Assembly (NCBI GenBank): GCA_035582835.1
Contig: JAYKAV010003066.1
Span: forward strand, 3,180,863-3,244,862
Direction: 5' to 3'
DNA length: 64,000 bases
Origin: Phoebastria nigripes
Taxonomy: Eukaryota; Chordata; Aves; Procellariiformes; Diomedeidae
Shown piece by piece: positions 1 through 13,460 of this stretch. Below the pieces are notes generated by a model that made no database searches, was not told the origin of the DNA, and saw nothing but the letters and a program-made list of their open reading frames with translations. Within the stretch, counting starts at the first letter, position 1; each line of letters starts with the position of its first letter. A program made the position numbers and the translations under genes.

Positions 1-2059
1 ATAAATAGATAAATGAATGACGACATGCATGTCCTTTCAAGAGGTTCTGAAATTATGTTTGTATAAGATGCAAAAAATGTATGTAGATTGACAGCTGTCA
101 TACAACCCTTCCCTCAATTAAGTCANTGCAAATTGGATCAAATCTCATCCATCTCATCTGTTGGATTTTTTTAGCATGAGAGAAGTAGAGGAAATTATGA
201 GGGACTTCTTTTTATTTTAAATTTATTTATTTAGATTTCCAGAAAAAACAATTTATTCTTTAAATATAGAACATAAAAGAATAGCAAAAATAAATGATGA
301 TTTCTAGGTGCTGTATTATCAACAAATGCAGATACCACACTACATACAACTCTGCACTCAAAGTTATTTCATTGTTGGGTAGCTACTCTATTGATCCTGA
401 TCGGGAGAGTGTTGTATGTTTAGGAGCTAGTGATGCAGGTAACAGTCAACATNAGTAGGTGCAGGACTGTGCTGCACTGTGCTGTACTGTGCTACACATA
501 CTGTGTGGCCTTTAGGTCTGTGCTGCACTGCACGAATGTGTTGGCTGCAGGATAAACTCAGCCAGTACATTGCAAGAGAGAAGCCTGTAGGCAGCTCCCA
601 CTGGGTACTGTTGATTGCACCACCTGCGTGGCCTTGCCTTTATCTAAAAGTGCAGCAAGAAGTTCTCATGAGAACATCCTTTAGGAATAGAGTTGATTTC
701 TTGTGAGGAAATCATATGACCAAAAGGAAGAGCTTCTTTCCACGGACAGGATCTGCTCTGCACAGTGTGCTGTGCGAAAATCTATCTGGGCTCCAACCAA
801 TGCTGCATGAATGCAGGGTGCCCAGCAACTGAAGGGACATAAGATTTGCTGGGTATCTATATACCATTTCTTATTAAAGCAGTTACCTTATTAAGCCATT
901 TGTTGCTGGGCCTTTCTTATTGAGATTCAGAAAGAGTCCTGCACTGGCTCTCTCTTACCCCACCACTCCCACCATCCAGTGCAGAACAGCTACTTTTGGA
1001 GAAGACCTCTTAGATCTTCCACTACATTACATTCTACTGGCAGGATACAGTTTACCGAGGCCATGTGCAAAAAAAAAAAACCCGGATAATTGATGATACT
1101 GATTCCAGATATGATGAAAACCAGCTATCACTCTAAATCATAGTTATGACCAAAAAAAGAAAAAAAAGATGAAAAAATTAAGGAACACACCCAAAACAAT
1201 TGCAGCAGCTGCTTTTCCATTCTATTCAGTTTCCTCCCCCTTCATGTGAAATAAATTCACACTTTCCCTATTTGTGTCCTTCTGGGCAAGCACTGAGAGA
1301 TGAATAACTACCTTCAGTCTCCCTTTAAGATGTATATTGACATTGCAGTCACTTTGCCAAGAGCCTAAAAGGTCAACATGCTTCGAGAGAGGTAATAAGT
1401 GATGCTCTCTCCTTATATTCAACAGCAGTATCTAACAGCCTACAACAGATGGGGAAAGAGGAGGGGGATGTCAGATATCCTCTGGACTCCTGCGAGTTCT
1501 TAGATGCAGTTCATTAAAATTAATGACTAATCACCACGTGTTATGCATAAGAAGAGATCACTCTTCCATTATCCAGGTAAACAAAAAACATTACATTACT
1601 ATTATGATACCCTGTGCACAAACATCTCTGGGATTTGGCCACATGCCCCACTTTATGGCAGAATGTTTATTAAATTATTAAAATTTATAGGTTGATAGCA
1701 CTCTCCAACAATTTATTGTAGCTGTAAAACATTTTTAAGTTTTAAAACACAATAAAGTTGATTTAATAATCCCCTAATCTTATACACAACTTCCTCTAGC
1801 CTTTTCTTCAATTACGTCTCATAAATTATAATTTATTGTATATTATAGAAACACTAAAAANCAAACACTTCATGAGAACTTCATCAGATTCATTTATTTT
1901 GTTGAGTTAACCAGGAAGTATAACAAATTCACACATGACCTCTGAACTCTGAGCACAGGGCCCCAAATTCAGTCCACCATCAAGAAAATCCATCTGCCAA
2001 AGATAACAGCTGAATGTTTTATTTAACTTGAGCCAAGAAGTTTGCCCTAATGACTACAG

Positions 2060-2096
2060 TAGGGAAAACAAACAAACAAACAAANAGACAAACAAA
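2060..2096. repeat. (AAAC)n microsatellite
   Basis: Tandem AAAC/CAAA units interrupted by one N and one AGAC variant. The run is short and imperfect. The N probably reflects a length or base ambiguity in the assembly at this simple repeat. Confidence 0.85.
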
Positions 2097-3354
2097 AAAC
2101 TAGCACAATGCTTTCAGTTCTTTAAAAACACCATTGAAGTTCAAAGAGTAAAAAAAAAATCAACACTGCCTCCCTTTCTATGTGGTTTGTTTAGTGAGGA
2201 TGTGTCTCTGGAAGTAGAAGTACACAGCTGTAATAAAATATAAATGCAAATCATTTGTACTCTATGAGTGAGAGATACCACTCTAGTGTCAGCAACGATT
2301 ACATCACTTCAGTCAAATAACTTATTAAAAATATCGTCCTGATTTGTGGTGGTGTTGTTTGTGGAATTGTTTTGGGATTTGTTTTACTCTGCATGTACCA
2401 CAGCATTTAAAGTGCTCCAGTAGAAGCCATGGCAAGTTTTGGAAGGTTCAGAATACGCAGAATGTAACACCCCACTTCAGCAGATCTAGACTAGTCAGGA
2501 AATTGTCATAAATTAGCCATGCCCAAAAGGACTCTGTTAGGCCAAATGTTTCTTAGCAGTGATGACCACTGTCTGATAGTGAATAGTGTTCCTGGTAAGT
2601 CTGGATGCTCTCATATGATTTCACAGTATTTAAGCCATCATACATTCACTTACATTCACGCTGGATCTGTCTTCTTCTTTAGTAATTTTTTCCCCCCATC
2701 TTATGTGTGACAATATATAACAGCATATGATATAATTCACCAACTCCTGCTCCTTGCAATTAACTTGCTCTTTGTAGTAGTTACCAGCCATTCCTAGAGG
2801 ACAGAAAAACACTAGTTCAATCCTCAGTGCTTCTGCTTCATATGCTGATTGTGATTAACCTTGCTGACTTTATTCACAGGGAATCTTTTAAAATCCCATT
2901 CCAGCAGAAATTATGGGATAATCCTGTGGCACCTATACCTATTCCCAACAAGATTAGACAGCATGGTAATTTTGCCAGGGGGCAGAAAGAGGTGACTAAC
3001 AGTCATACAATCATGCTCTTAGTTGCGCTATTTCAAGTGCGTGGTAAACTGGAAGTGGTTCAGCATCATATATGGGCAGGCCACCTTGTGCAATAGTATG
3101 GTGGACCATGCACTTCACTTAACTAGTACCCACAATTTATGAATAAAGCTTGGCTCCAATGAGGCAGAAAAAAAGAAACCTTGAAAGTCTCTGACAGTCT
3201 CAAGTACATTTTAAAAATTAAATATGAAAAATAAAAATCACTGTAGTACAATATGTTTCTGAAGTGGGGCAGTCCTTTTTTCTACCAGATCAGCTAATTT
3301 CATTTCTCTATTACCTAACCAGTATTTATTAGAAGATATTTTGCTTCAAACCCT

Positions 3355-3400
3355 CTTCCTGCTGAAGTCAACAACAATTGGCTTCAACAGGGCCCGCAGG
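3355..3400. repeat. relic of old amniote dispersed repeat (tentative)
   Basis: The stretch contains CTGAAGTCAAC, then TTGGCTTCAACAG and GGGCCC. This is a small near-palindrome built around the TGAAGTCAAYGG motif, which recurs near 12.05 and 61.63 kb and which I recall as common in bird, turtle and crocodilian DNA. The family is not named because the remnant is only about 45 bp. Confidence 0.3.
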
Positions 3401-4439
3401 TTTTTACTCAGAGAAATNAGTATGTATTTTTCTCACAATGCAAAGCTTGTTGCCACACCATAAGATAAGGTAATGAAGTGACTGAGCATAAAGACTCCTG
3501 TTGTCTGCAGTATATTTGCTATTAAAAATATTCCAAGGTTTCTATTGTCAGTATTGAAGACAGATGTCCTTTGTTAAGGTTTACAGGAACCATTTTTCTA
3601 ATTTATGGGTGATGTTTTACCCAATGTGCCCTTAGCTTCCTCAGAGGATCAAAATAAACAGCCTGCCTCCTTTAAGAGCAGCATGAGAATTGAACACAAT
3701 CCAAGGTTTCACCATGAATTCTGCAGCATACAGGTAGTCTTATTATGATTTGAACCTGATTTTTCCTTATAATTGAAGTTATTCTGTTTCTTGTTTTGTT
3801 TCATGTGCAGTGGGGCATAACCCAGAATCTGGCAAGGCCAATAGGTACGTTCCCATTTACTTCTGTTTTTTCAATAAAGTCCTTTAAGGTACTTGGCTTT
3901 CTCTGGAAAGTCCTTCTTTAAGGGAGAGTGGGGAAAATGCACATCTCCTTTCCACCTACACAAATTCATACACATTTCTGTGTGACATAGACACACACAG
4001 CTTAATTTTAATTTTAACAACTAGAGACAATATCTTGGCCAACAATTTATTTTCATTTGTCTTACATTAAAGAAAACATTAACTCACCCTTTCCCAGAGA
4101 GAAACTCAAAAAATATAAGAAAAATGTGCGCACGTACACAGATTCAGAAACCATTAATATGCCAACTCAAAATTATACAGCTTTTTGGGATAGTAGAAAC
4201 TTTATTACCACTGTGAACAAGCAGTGCTATTAAGGTTGCACAGTTATCCCACTACAAGGTCTGTTGGCTGCTAGCTATAGCTTTAATATTCTTCAAAAAA
4301 GTGTTGGCTTCTGCTGTGTTTTTTCCCCCTCATATCAGAACATCATCACTGTAAATTGTAATATTCCACAGGATCTGTTCTTTTGAGTGATACGCTTTTG
4401 CTGCCATATACATCTCCAACAGCAATCGGCAGAAACTAC

Positions 4440-4778
4440 GGCTATGTCTACATGAGCAAACAGAGCAGCCAAACAGCTCTGTAGGTCTGCAGTTGGTGGC
4501 AAGAACCTGAGACCTACACAACACGCATTTCAGGATTTGTTTCTATGCTTGTTTCTATTTTTTTTCTTTTTGGGACTATTTCTCATGGGCTGTGGTTGGG
4601 GTGCATGAGGTGCCCTCTCCAAGTGTATTCCATTTTAGTTTCATCTAAAAGAAATCCATGCTGAGCACGCTGAGACTGCTGTGTGCTATGAACCAAAGCA
4701 CAGTAAGTAGAGACAATTTGGAGATCTGCTTCAAAAGCACACTCCTGATAAGAACTAAAAGCTTGTGTAGACACAACC
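4440..4778. mobile_element. degenerate TIR element, possible ancient DNA transposon
   Basis: The ends form an imperfect terminal inverted repeat. Positions 4440-4457 (GGCTATGTCTACATGAGC) match the reverse complement of 4761-4778 at 14 of 18 bases, and the shared core is TGTCTACA. The 339-bp interior has no coding capacity. GTCTACA-type ends are a recurring feature of non-autonomous DNA elements in reptile and bird genomes (recalled, not searched). No clean target duplication was found, so the outer boundary and the superfamily remain open. It could be chance pairing within unrelated DNA. Confidence 0.35.
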
Positions 4779-7700
4779 AATTTTTCTCCAAAGGAATATT
4801 GAACCCGTCTACTCTAATTTGCAAGGTCATTTTAGGGAACATTGCTGAATTGACATTAGTCATCTATTTATACAGTCTTCCTTTGTAGATTACGTTCCCT
4901 TTTAAGAAATGGTATTTACCTTTTGGGAGCTTATACATGGTATAAAAGCTGCCACCATTTTTTTTTCTTCTGTGAAATACCACTCCACGTTCTTATACAC
5001 TCTCAAAGTTTTCTTAAGTAATGGATCTATCCAGTTCTTCTTTAAGCTTCTACCTCAGGGCAAAACCAAGTTATTATGGGAAATGAGTTTGGACATGGTT
5101 GAGTTCTTTCAGGTCTTTTCTACTCTATGTTAAGAGATTTCCCTGGAACATGTCATACCTACTGAAATCGTAGACTAAGTAGTATTTGATCATATAATTA
5201 AAGATTGTATCGTAATAGATGATAGGAACAAAGAAACCTTATTTATAGCAATTTTTTTTAACATTTCAGTAGCTCACTTGCAATCTTAATGTTCTTGTGA
5301 TAGTACACACTTGCAGCTGTATTGTGAAGGATGTATATGGCTATTGTCACATTTTCCTCCCTTTTCCATACAAACATACACCAAAAATACTTTTCTAACA
5401 CAATTCCTTTATTCAAGGAATACCAGATATATTATGTTTCAGAAGTCTTACGCACAGTGCAATCCTGCTTTTATAATAACTCCTTTCCTATTCTTTCATG
5501 GCTAGAAGGAAAATGGCTTTGAATCTATAAATATGAAAAACCCTCATTGTCACCTGTATTTATAGAGGTTGAAAATACTTTGAGGCAATAAAAACGCCCG
5601 AGCTAACCCTTGTTTTGGGTGGCAGTGCAATAATGCTGGAGCTTGCACAGGACCACAGGGGGCTCTGGAGGAGATCAGCCCTCAGTATCGAGTCCAGGCT
5701 GCAGAGCACATCACTCCGCACAAACCGCAAGGGACCTGGACTCCTCTGCGGACTTTACATCTTAACCTGCACAAGTGCTGGAGCATTTCTGAGGGGGTTT
5801 GGGTTGGCTTTGGCTGACATACAAGGATAAAGAGGCAAGGGAGGTTGGAGGCAATGAGTCGTCACTCTTCTTTCTTTGGCTGGAAATAGAGTACAAACGT
5901 TGCTCCTCTTCAAAACTCAATAGATTACATCTACCTCAGTACAGGGAGTCTCCGCATTGCCCTCGAGCACCAGCATGCACCTCATCTATCCCAGCCTTGT
6001 GGTTTTCACTGGTTGAAGACTCTAATGAGACTCATAAAAATCTAAGTAATACTGTATCTAACATACCAATGCTTTAATTTTTTTAAAAACAAGTATGACA
6101 ATAAAAATAGTTGGACATATTGTGTATGATTACAGAGAGAAATTAGTTTCTATAAAGTATAACTCTTTTCCATTTTAAATTTTAGTTATGGATATTAGCA
6201 TTTTATGTAATGTGATAAAACAAAGTAATAGGTAAAACATTTAGTAATGCTAAGGGAAAATGTAATCTAATAGAAGAAATATACAGTCATCTTAATAATT
6301 GTTTAATAATATTTTAAAATATCACAAATGAATCACTTTTCAAAACAGGAGTCCTTCTTTGGAATGATTTTNCATAGTAATCACATTCAGAATCACACTG
6401 TGATATTACAGGGAAGGAAATATCCACTGTATTTCTAGTGAATACAGTGAAGCACTCTTGCAAGAAAAAGACTGAAGGCATTTCTCTCCTCTCTAAGAAA
6501 CTACTAGTACCAGCCGTTCTCTCATAAGGAAGCAGCCAAGGTACCTATTAAAATCATGCTATAAACCTCTGTGACCTAGAAAAGATTTTTGTACCCCAAA
6601 TCTCGTGAATTTTCCTAAGTACATCAATAGGCCTAACCAAAACGGACTCTTCCCACAAACTTGTCCTTACACAAACTACATTTTTTACAAACTTAGTAGC
6701 CCAATCTTAGTTTCTTGCCAAATGTTTCTCTCCTGTCAGTCAGCAAGATATTTTTAAATCTTGAGTACATTAATGTACCCAAAACCTTTTTTTGTGTTGG
6801 AAATGAGAAAATGAAAATATTTGTAAATGTCCCATTTGAATTACTTTGCCATGAATAAGACTTGGCCATTAGAGTGAAACACTCAGGCACCGTGATAATG
6901 AAAAGGAAGAAAAACAAAGGAAAATAATATCTCTAGCCTTTTCCTGAGAAAAGTGAAAGCACTAACCTCTCTGTGTAGCTCAGAAGACCACATTAGGGTA
7001 TAAGGGTAGCTACCTGTGCAGCTCTCACATCACATGACAAATATGAATACACAAATAGTTGCTCCCAGTCAAAAATCTGCATGAGATTCGGTGAATGAAG
7101 TTTCTTCACATAAAATGCTGTCAAAAAATTCCAAATAGCAAATAAGGAAAAAACTCATTTGCAAATAATTTGTGAATAAAATCAGAGTCTAAACACGACA
7201 AATGAACTGTTGTGAAAATTGTTTGCTTGAGAGTGTAATTTAAACCTTTACTACATTAGCAGTATTCAAACTATAGCAGCTTTATGCAAAGTGATTTTGT
7301 TTACAAAACATTTCTACTTGCACGCTCACTAAAACAGAATAAGAAATTCATGTTCCCTTTACATTGATGGTAATTTCCCCTCATTTACTTCTTTCTTTTC
7401 CCATCTGCCAGTGAATTCAGAGATGGCTGAGGTGGGATGTTCCCACCCCATGCACACATTTTGCTAGCTTGAACTCTGAGCCCACTCCAAAAACATTTTT
7501 CTCTCCAGTTAGTGCAAAGAGTTCTGTCTGAGCTACCTAACTGCTTAGAAAATCTTCAAGAAATGATAAAGCTTCAGGATTGCCTTCAGAAAAGTTGCAG
7601 ATATGCTTAGACAAGATTTTTACAATGTTTAAAATTGCCACAGGCTCGATATTTTTGTTTCTAAAACTACTATTAAAGTACTTTAAAAGTAGTTAACAAA

Positions 7701-10700
7701 CCGTTTTGCTTCTTTTTTTCTAGGAATATTAGGGCTCATATTTTTGGAGAAAAACTGTACCTACATCTATCCCCATCTCATGTTTGCAGACAGATTTTCT
7801 TCCAACAGCTATGTTTTGAATATATTGAGTATACATTTGAAAATATTTTAAATACAGATTTCCAGTCTATATCTTGCATAAAGATTACTAACTCTGTTGT
7901 TCATATTTTACTAGAGACATTTCTAGCTGAGATTTTTCAGCTCTAGCCAATGCTCCATGATGAGAGACAGCCTTCCAGGGTACAGTTGTACCTCTGTAAA
8001 AGAACATAGCTGGCAAGATGATCTTTGTTCTGCTATTTCTATCGCTATTTTAACTAAAAGAATTTAAATTTATTAAGAAATACTTGGCCAAGTCCTTCTG
8101 TAGTTAATACTTTGTATATTGCAAATAGCAAATGTTATCAGAAGAATTTTGGCACAAACAGGTGCAAAAGTGCTGAACTATCAGCATAACTTGAAGCCTG
8201 AGAAAAGCTATGATCTGGCTTGTTTTTGTAGTGCCAACCACATGCAGTTGATCGTTAATAGAGAAGTTTGTATGTGCTTAAAAAAAAAAAAGGAGCTCAG
8301 TAGAAAAAAGCAAAAAGTACATTTTAGATTGGAAATGTTTGGACTTTTTTTTGTCCTAGATGATAACCATTTCTATACATTTTTGATACTTTCTATAAAC
8401 TAACAAAACCAATAACGCCTTCAACTCCTCTAGAAATGCAATCACACAGCCTCTCAACACATTTATAAATGGGCTGCTAGGTTAGAAAAATTATTATAAT
8501 ACATGAAGGCCTGTACAAATATTACCTGGATTACACCAAACTGCTGAAAATGTTGCCTGAACAGGAAAGAGAAGAAATAGCCACCCTGGGCCCACGGTGA
8601 GCTGACCAGGAGGGAAGAGATGATGTCTACACCAGCACTGCACACCCACTGGTGCTGCTGCTGTGGTAGCCCAGGGCCATAGGAAGCCACTGGCTCTGCA
8701 ACTACTTTTCCCTCAGGGACCTCGTGTTTGCACCTGGTTATCACTGCAGCCCTGCAGTTGCATCTTCTCCCTGGCAGGTTTTTTAATGGAGTGTATTTTC
8801 CATGTTTCTCTAGGACAGCGTTCAGTGGAGAGCAGCCTCCGGTGAACCAGGGAGTCACTAGTCCAGGGGGTTCATGCTGCAGAGGGGCCAGGGTCTTCTC
8901 CGCAACCGCCTCCTTCACACATCTCCCTGGTCATCTCCCCACAGACCCACAGCTTGCTCCTGCAGGTGCTGCCAGACCCCCTTCCACACCTATATTTAGC
9001 CCTGTACATTACTATTTCAAGCTTTACATACATGCCTCTGTCAGACTAGGCCTATATCTGTAATCAGCACATCAAAAATTTCTTTCCTGCTGTAAAAATT
9101 TCTCAAATGAACCAGAAAAACACAACAAAATAAACCTCATAGTTATGAAACTTTGCCTAGAAGCACCGCAGTGACCAGCCAGTGCCACAGCAGCTTACTA
9201 CCAAGCATGCAGAACACAGGGAGGAATCTGGCATTTCAGGTGATATCACGTAGTAACGATAAAGGTGTCTATACTTAACAATTAATTTCCTGCAGATTTG
9301 TTCCCTGTTGCAAATTTTAGATCTCATATGGAATTTAAGTGTCCCTTCATCAGTCAAATAAGGCTGGAAAAAGAAATTGTGAGAAGTTGCACCAGAATAC
9401 AGGGCTTTGACAGCAGCATCACGCATGGCATTCATCTGATCACCGCTCATAAAAGGTGTATCTTATTCATGCAGTACATCCTCACACTTCCAACAGTGCT
9501 GTTTCTGCTACTCAGTATTGTTCTGTTACCCTCTCTCTTCCTGCCCTTATTTCTCTTTCTTTCTGAGCAAGTAGTCGATTTTCACTGCTTGGCAATCCTG
9601 CTCTTGTGCTGTTCTTGGCTGTTTTATTTCCAAGCCTTGCTGTGTGCAAACTATGGTAGATCACTCTTGCCAACTTGTGATTAGAGTCGAGCTGTTACTG
9701 GAACCAGGGACTCCAGGTTTTCTGGAAGCTCTGAATTGTTATTGGCAACATAACCCAAACAAGTGTTTAAACCTGAGCACAACCTTCAGCCTTGGAATGG
9801 GTTAAAAACATCAGAAATTGGTTTTGAGACAAAGTAATAATCCTGGCCATGAAGACCAAGGAGGAGCAAGCATTTCCTCATGTTTCAGCTGTGTAATTCA
9901 TTGCTGTTAAGATGGACCTTCAGTCTTGGACAAGAGGAAAAAATCAATATTAATCCACTCATACTTGTAATGGAAGGATGTGGTCGCATAAAGTATCACT
10001 GGGTAGTGCAGGACTGCAGCCTGAGTTTGAAGACAGATGCCTTAGGTTTGCTAAGGAAACAATAGACCATAACATCGTATCTGATATGGAAAAATCAATC
10101 ACACTGCTACTAGCTAAAAACTGCTACACTTTGAGGAAAGAATATAAAGTACTTCAAGCAGTTGTTAAAGAGAAGAGGTTTCATAATTATTTAATCACTT
10201 TAGAGGTCAAACCAATGAAAATATCATTTGTCAGTATTTTCTCTGAGATTTGTTTTCAGGAGGGGGGAAGAGGAGGATAATGTTTTCTCAGTGTTCATTG
10301 TCTTGACTTAAATGGTGACATACAGAGATAATAACAAACAACACTGCCAGCCCAGATGCACTTTTCAGCTAGAAACTATGTAGGTTTTTTATTTGGAAAC
10401 TAGAAAAGACTTTTCAAAAAAAAAAAGAAGGAAATCTTCATGCTGTTTCCTACAACACATCAACAGCTCTCTGTTCTCTGGGCTGAGGGGGTGTTATCTC
10501 TGAGAATGTGTGTTGCCAAATAACAAACAGTAGCTATGAAGTCTTATGGATTCAAATGTACAATGGATGCTGATATCTACAGTCTCTCTAGCTGCACTAG
10601 GCTTCTTTCTTTCCAAAGCTCCTATTATTTAATGTCAATTGCTGTTTCTTCTAAAAATAAAAAAAAAACAAACAGCCCTTGTTACATGGCTGTGCAACCT

Positions 10701-12046
10701 AGCTGTTTTAATCATGGCAAGCCAAGTGTCAGTGACAATGTTTACCTTGAATGACCTCTTCGGAGGGGGTGAAAATTCCTTCAAAAAAACCAAGCAAATT
10801 GCACTGCGTTTAAAAGCACACTTAATCAACTGTGTGAGATAAACAACAGATCTTAGTCCATTTCCTAGCTATGCTTTCCAGACTATACTACAAATAATAG
10901 TAGTACTAATAGTCTTGGCATTAATAATCGACTTGATGAAAGTCGGCAGTGAGTGACACTGTTTAAGTAGGATGATTTGCAGAGAGTTCTTCTATAATAG
11001 AACGGAGGTTGAATTACAAATTATGAAAAGATAACAACAGCTGCCTATCTTACACCAGTCATGGGAATGAGCTGAAGATGTCTGAGGATGGCCCAGTTCC
11101 TGTTTTCACTAACACAAAAAATTGTAATTCTCAAAATCCACAGCTGCTTTTGAATATCTTTTGATATGAAATGGTGTTTTTGCACAACATAAGAACTTTC
11201 CCTGTGAAAACGTTTGCATATGTAAACCTGGTAAATAGCAAATGCATGAATGTACAAAGTTGCCATTCTTTCTGACTCCTGAAAATAGAGTACATTACAC
11301 TGTAAATGATTATACACCCAAAAGCAATCTGAGAAATGAATTATCCATGGTTTATCACTATCTATTAATTGTGTTCTTTCCACTTTTTTTCAGTCAAATA
11401 ACCAGAGAGGAGAACATTGACAGCTAACATAATGTGCGCAACCAAACAGAAACCATGAGTAGCAAGTAGTCAAAGCAAACAAATCACAGATCTTCCTCAT
11501 TATCCAGTGCATGTCTGCAGCCTGCCAAGGGAACTTAAGGATTAAATGATTTGTGAGAGGTATGATATTTTAAAAAGGAGTATGAAAAATAAAATACTTA
11601 AGGACCAACCCTTTAATGTCTTCATTACATTTCTCATCAGCTGCAAAAAAAGTTATAATTTCTGCCTAACTACACGAAACATTCAAACATGTTACATATT
11701 ATTGTATATATGCACATCTTACTGTATATATGTACATATACGGTCCTGTGAGCACTGGGTTTTTCCCCAGCAAGCTTACTGACATTTTGCCCACTCTCAC
11801 TTGTCTTAGATCTTTTCGCTGGCCCTGTGAGTGAGTGTTTGAGCTCAGACTGGATTTTTCTTTTTTTGGCATTAATGTGCACTCCTGTTGAAGTGCACTG
11901 TGCAAACATTGGAAACAATTAGTGCAAATAAACAACAATCAATCTCCAGTCCTCAGAAGCATGTATTGCATTATTCTTGTGAAGAGAGCTAAAAGAAAAA
12001 TAGGATGCAGTATAGAGGCCAACTCTACACTCTGAAAAAGGTGTCA
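4779..12046. other. noncoding DNA, no supported gene
   Basis: AT-rich sequence without recognisable genes. A moderately GC-richer block lies at about 8.5-9.05 kb and holds overlapping open frames on both strands (the longest is 151 codons on the minus strand at 8463-8918), none with a recognisable domain. A TA/TG-rich microsatellite-like patch lies at about 11.70-11.75 kb. An N sits at 6372. Confidence 0.65.
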
Positions 12047-12223
12047 TTGCCACTGAAGTCAATGGGAGCTGTGCATGCTTTTCCAAGGACAGAGTGTATA
12101 CTCAAGTAGTTAACACATCTGAAGGACTGAGGCTGACAGTCTTTCAAGTGGAAAGGGATAACCACACTTTCTTTGAATAAATCAGTTAACCAAATGATCA
12201 TCATCATTTGGGCCCTGATTCTG
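12047..12223. repeat. relic of old amniote dispersed repeat
   Basis: The segment starts with CACTGAAGTCAATGGGAGC and ends with TTGGGCCCTGATTCTG. I recall both motifs (TGAAGTCAATGGGAG, and GGGCC-TGATYCTG) as parts of one ancient dispersed repeat in sauropsid genomes. Similar motifs occur at 3.36, 18.52 and 61.63 kb. There is no coding content. Family and ends are uncertain because only motif-level similarity is visible. Confidence 0.4.
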
Positions 12224-12490
12224 AAGAGGAAAATAGGAACAGTACTTCCCTTTGAAGTAATGACAATCTTATTCCATGGCTCTAAGAAGCAAGAAGGCAA
12301 ATGTTGGGCACTTCTCTATAAAGCTGTTCAAATATCATTGAATTATGCTCTTTATTATTTGGAGTCAACTGTGTAGCAGAAATATTTAAAAATAAGCATG
12401 GATTTTCCTGAACTGTTGTAAAGAATGGTCCTCTACCTTTTGGCATTAGTTGAATTTGGCTCAGGCACTGAAACACATAGAGGTGTCAGG

Positions 12491-12531
12491 TTTTTATTTA
12501 TTTATTACATTTATTTATTTATTTATTTATA
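12491..12531. repeat. (TTTA)n microsatellite
   Basis: A run of TTTA/ATTT tetramers with one short TTACA interruption. Simple sequence with no coding or structural role implied. Confidence 0.9.
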
Positions 12532-12959
12532 TTTGCTTGCTAGGCAGGTTTTTCCTCAAGCTCTTACAAGCTTTATTTATTATTCATTTTCATCCCAGGA
12601 AGAGAAACTTGAAATATTTATCCACAGGATATTTTTTAAAAATACTTTCCACAAGTGCCAGATATGCTAAATGGCTAAATCCTTTCTGAAACAGCCAACA
12701 CGATTATCTTCTCTGAAATTTCACTTTAAAAAAGGTTAATAATTAAAACATTTTACTCTAAGCCAGGCAAACAGTTAATAGGATGAAATGGTTACTTGGA
12801 GAGAAACTGTGGACTGAGCTTCTTTCATTTCAGCAGGCTTTTGCTTTAATTTTGTTGAGTATTATTCTAGGTCTAATAAAATTAATCATTTCTGGGAAAT
12901 GCTAACCACAATGACAGACCTCGCTATGCTGAATGTTTTACAAGGAAGCTGTTTTGAGC

Positions 12960-13460
12960 CATAGGCTGCCACCACNAGCAAACAACTGACGGCCAGCAGT
13001 GTTTTTGTTAGACTCTGACAAGGGAATCAATAAAAAGACACGGCAAAGGTTCAATCAGAACAGACACCACTAATACGAATGGCCTTTTGGGACCCACAGA
13101 AGCGTGGAACTGCTTTTCCATGTTAATTTCTCCTCGCTACCCTTGGGGTTATCACCTTCTTTGGCCCCTGTTAATTAAAAACTGCCTCCTGTTAAAGTTC
13201 TTTGGCAGGCATTCGCCTTGTGTCAACCCATTTTGTTGACTGCCGAGAGAGGAAATGAAGGGAAGGAGAATTCAGAAACTGCTGCGTGAAATGCTTCCAA
13301 AATCCTTCCTTGCAACAGCCACTTGACACAAATGTACAGATTTCTCTCTCCATCCCTTCAGATACTGAGATGAACTTACACATGACATGCAAAAGGCAGA
13401 TTTTAAATATTCATTAAGCAACTGTCTCTTTTTATGAGGATACGGATACAGAAGTAGCAC
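12960..13460. other. candidate conserved noncoding block
   Basis: The block differs in texture from its surroundings. It has moderate GC, few homopolymers and several transcription-factor-like words (TTAATTA near 13.17 kb, AATCAATAAAA near 13.03 kb, CTTTGG, TGTTAATT). No long open frame runs through it. This is a pattern judgement only; conservation cannot be measured from one sequence. Confidence 0.2.

Larger units (their letters stand above)
1..4439. other. AT-rich noncoding DNA
   Basis: No gene is supported here. Open frames are short (under about 90 codons), lack recognisable domains and overlap on both strands. The stretch has homopolymer runs, an interrupted AAAC microsatellite near 2.07 kb, a GTGCTGCACT-rich patch near 0.47-0.53 kb, and a small relic near 3.36 kb that resembles a dispersed amniote repeat. 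Single N bases occur at 125, 453, 1861, 2084 and 3418. Confidence 0.7.

Noticed and set aside
8463..8918. 151-codon minus-strand open frame
   Set aside because: No recognisable domain and competing open frames on the plus strand. The block is GC-richer, which lengthens random frames.
9157..9450. 97-codon minus-strand open frame with a protein-like start (MSGDQMNAMRDAAVKALY)
   Set aside because: No family recognised, an in-frame TAA just upstream of the start, and a Cys-rich unstructured tail. Kept out for lack of support.
9298..9684. 128-codon plus-strand frame with hydrophobic stretches
   Set aside because: The hydrophobicity comes from a pyrimidine-rich stretch; there is no signal peptide logic or homology.
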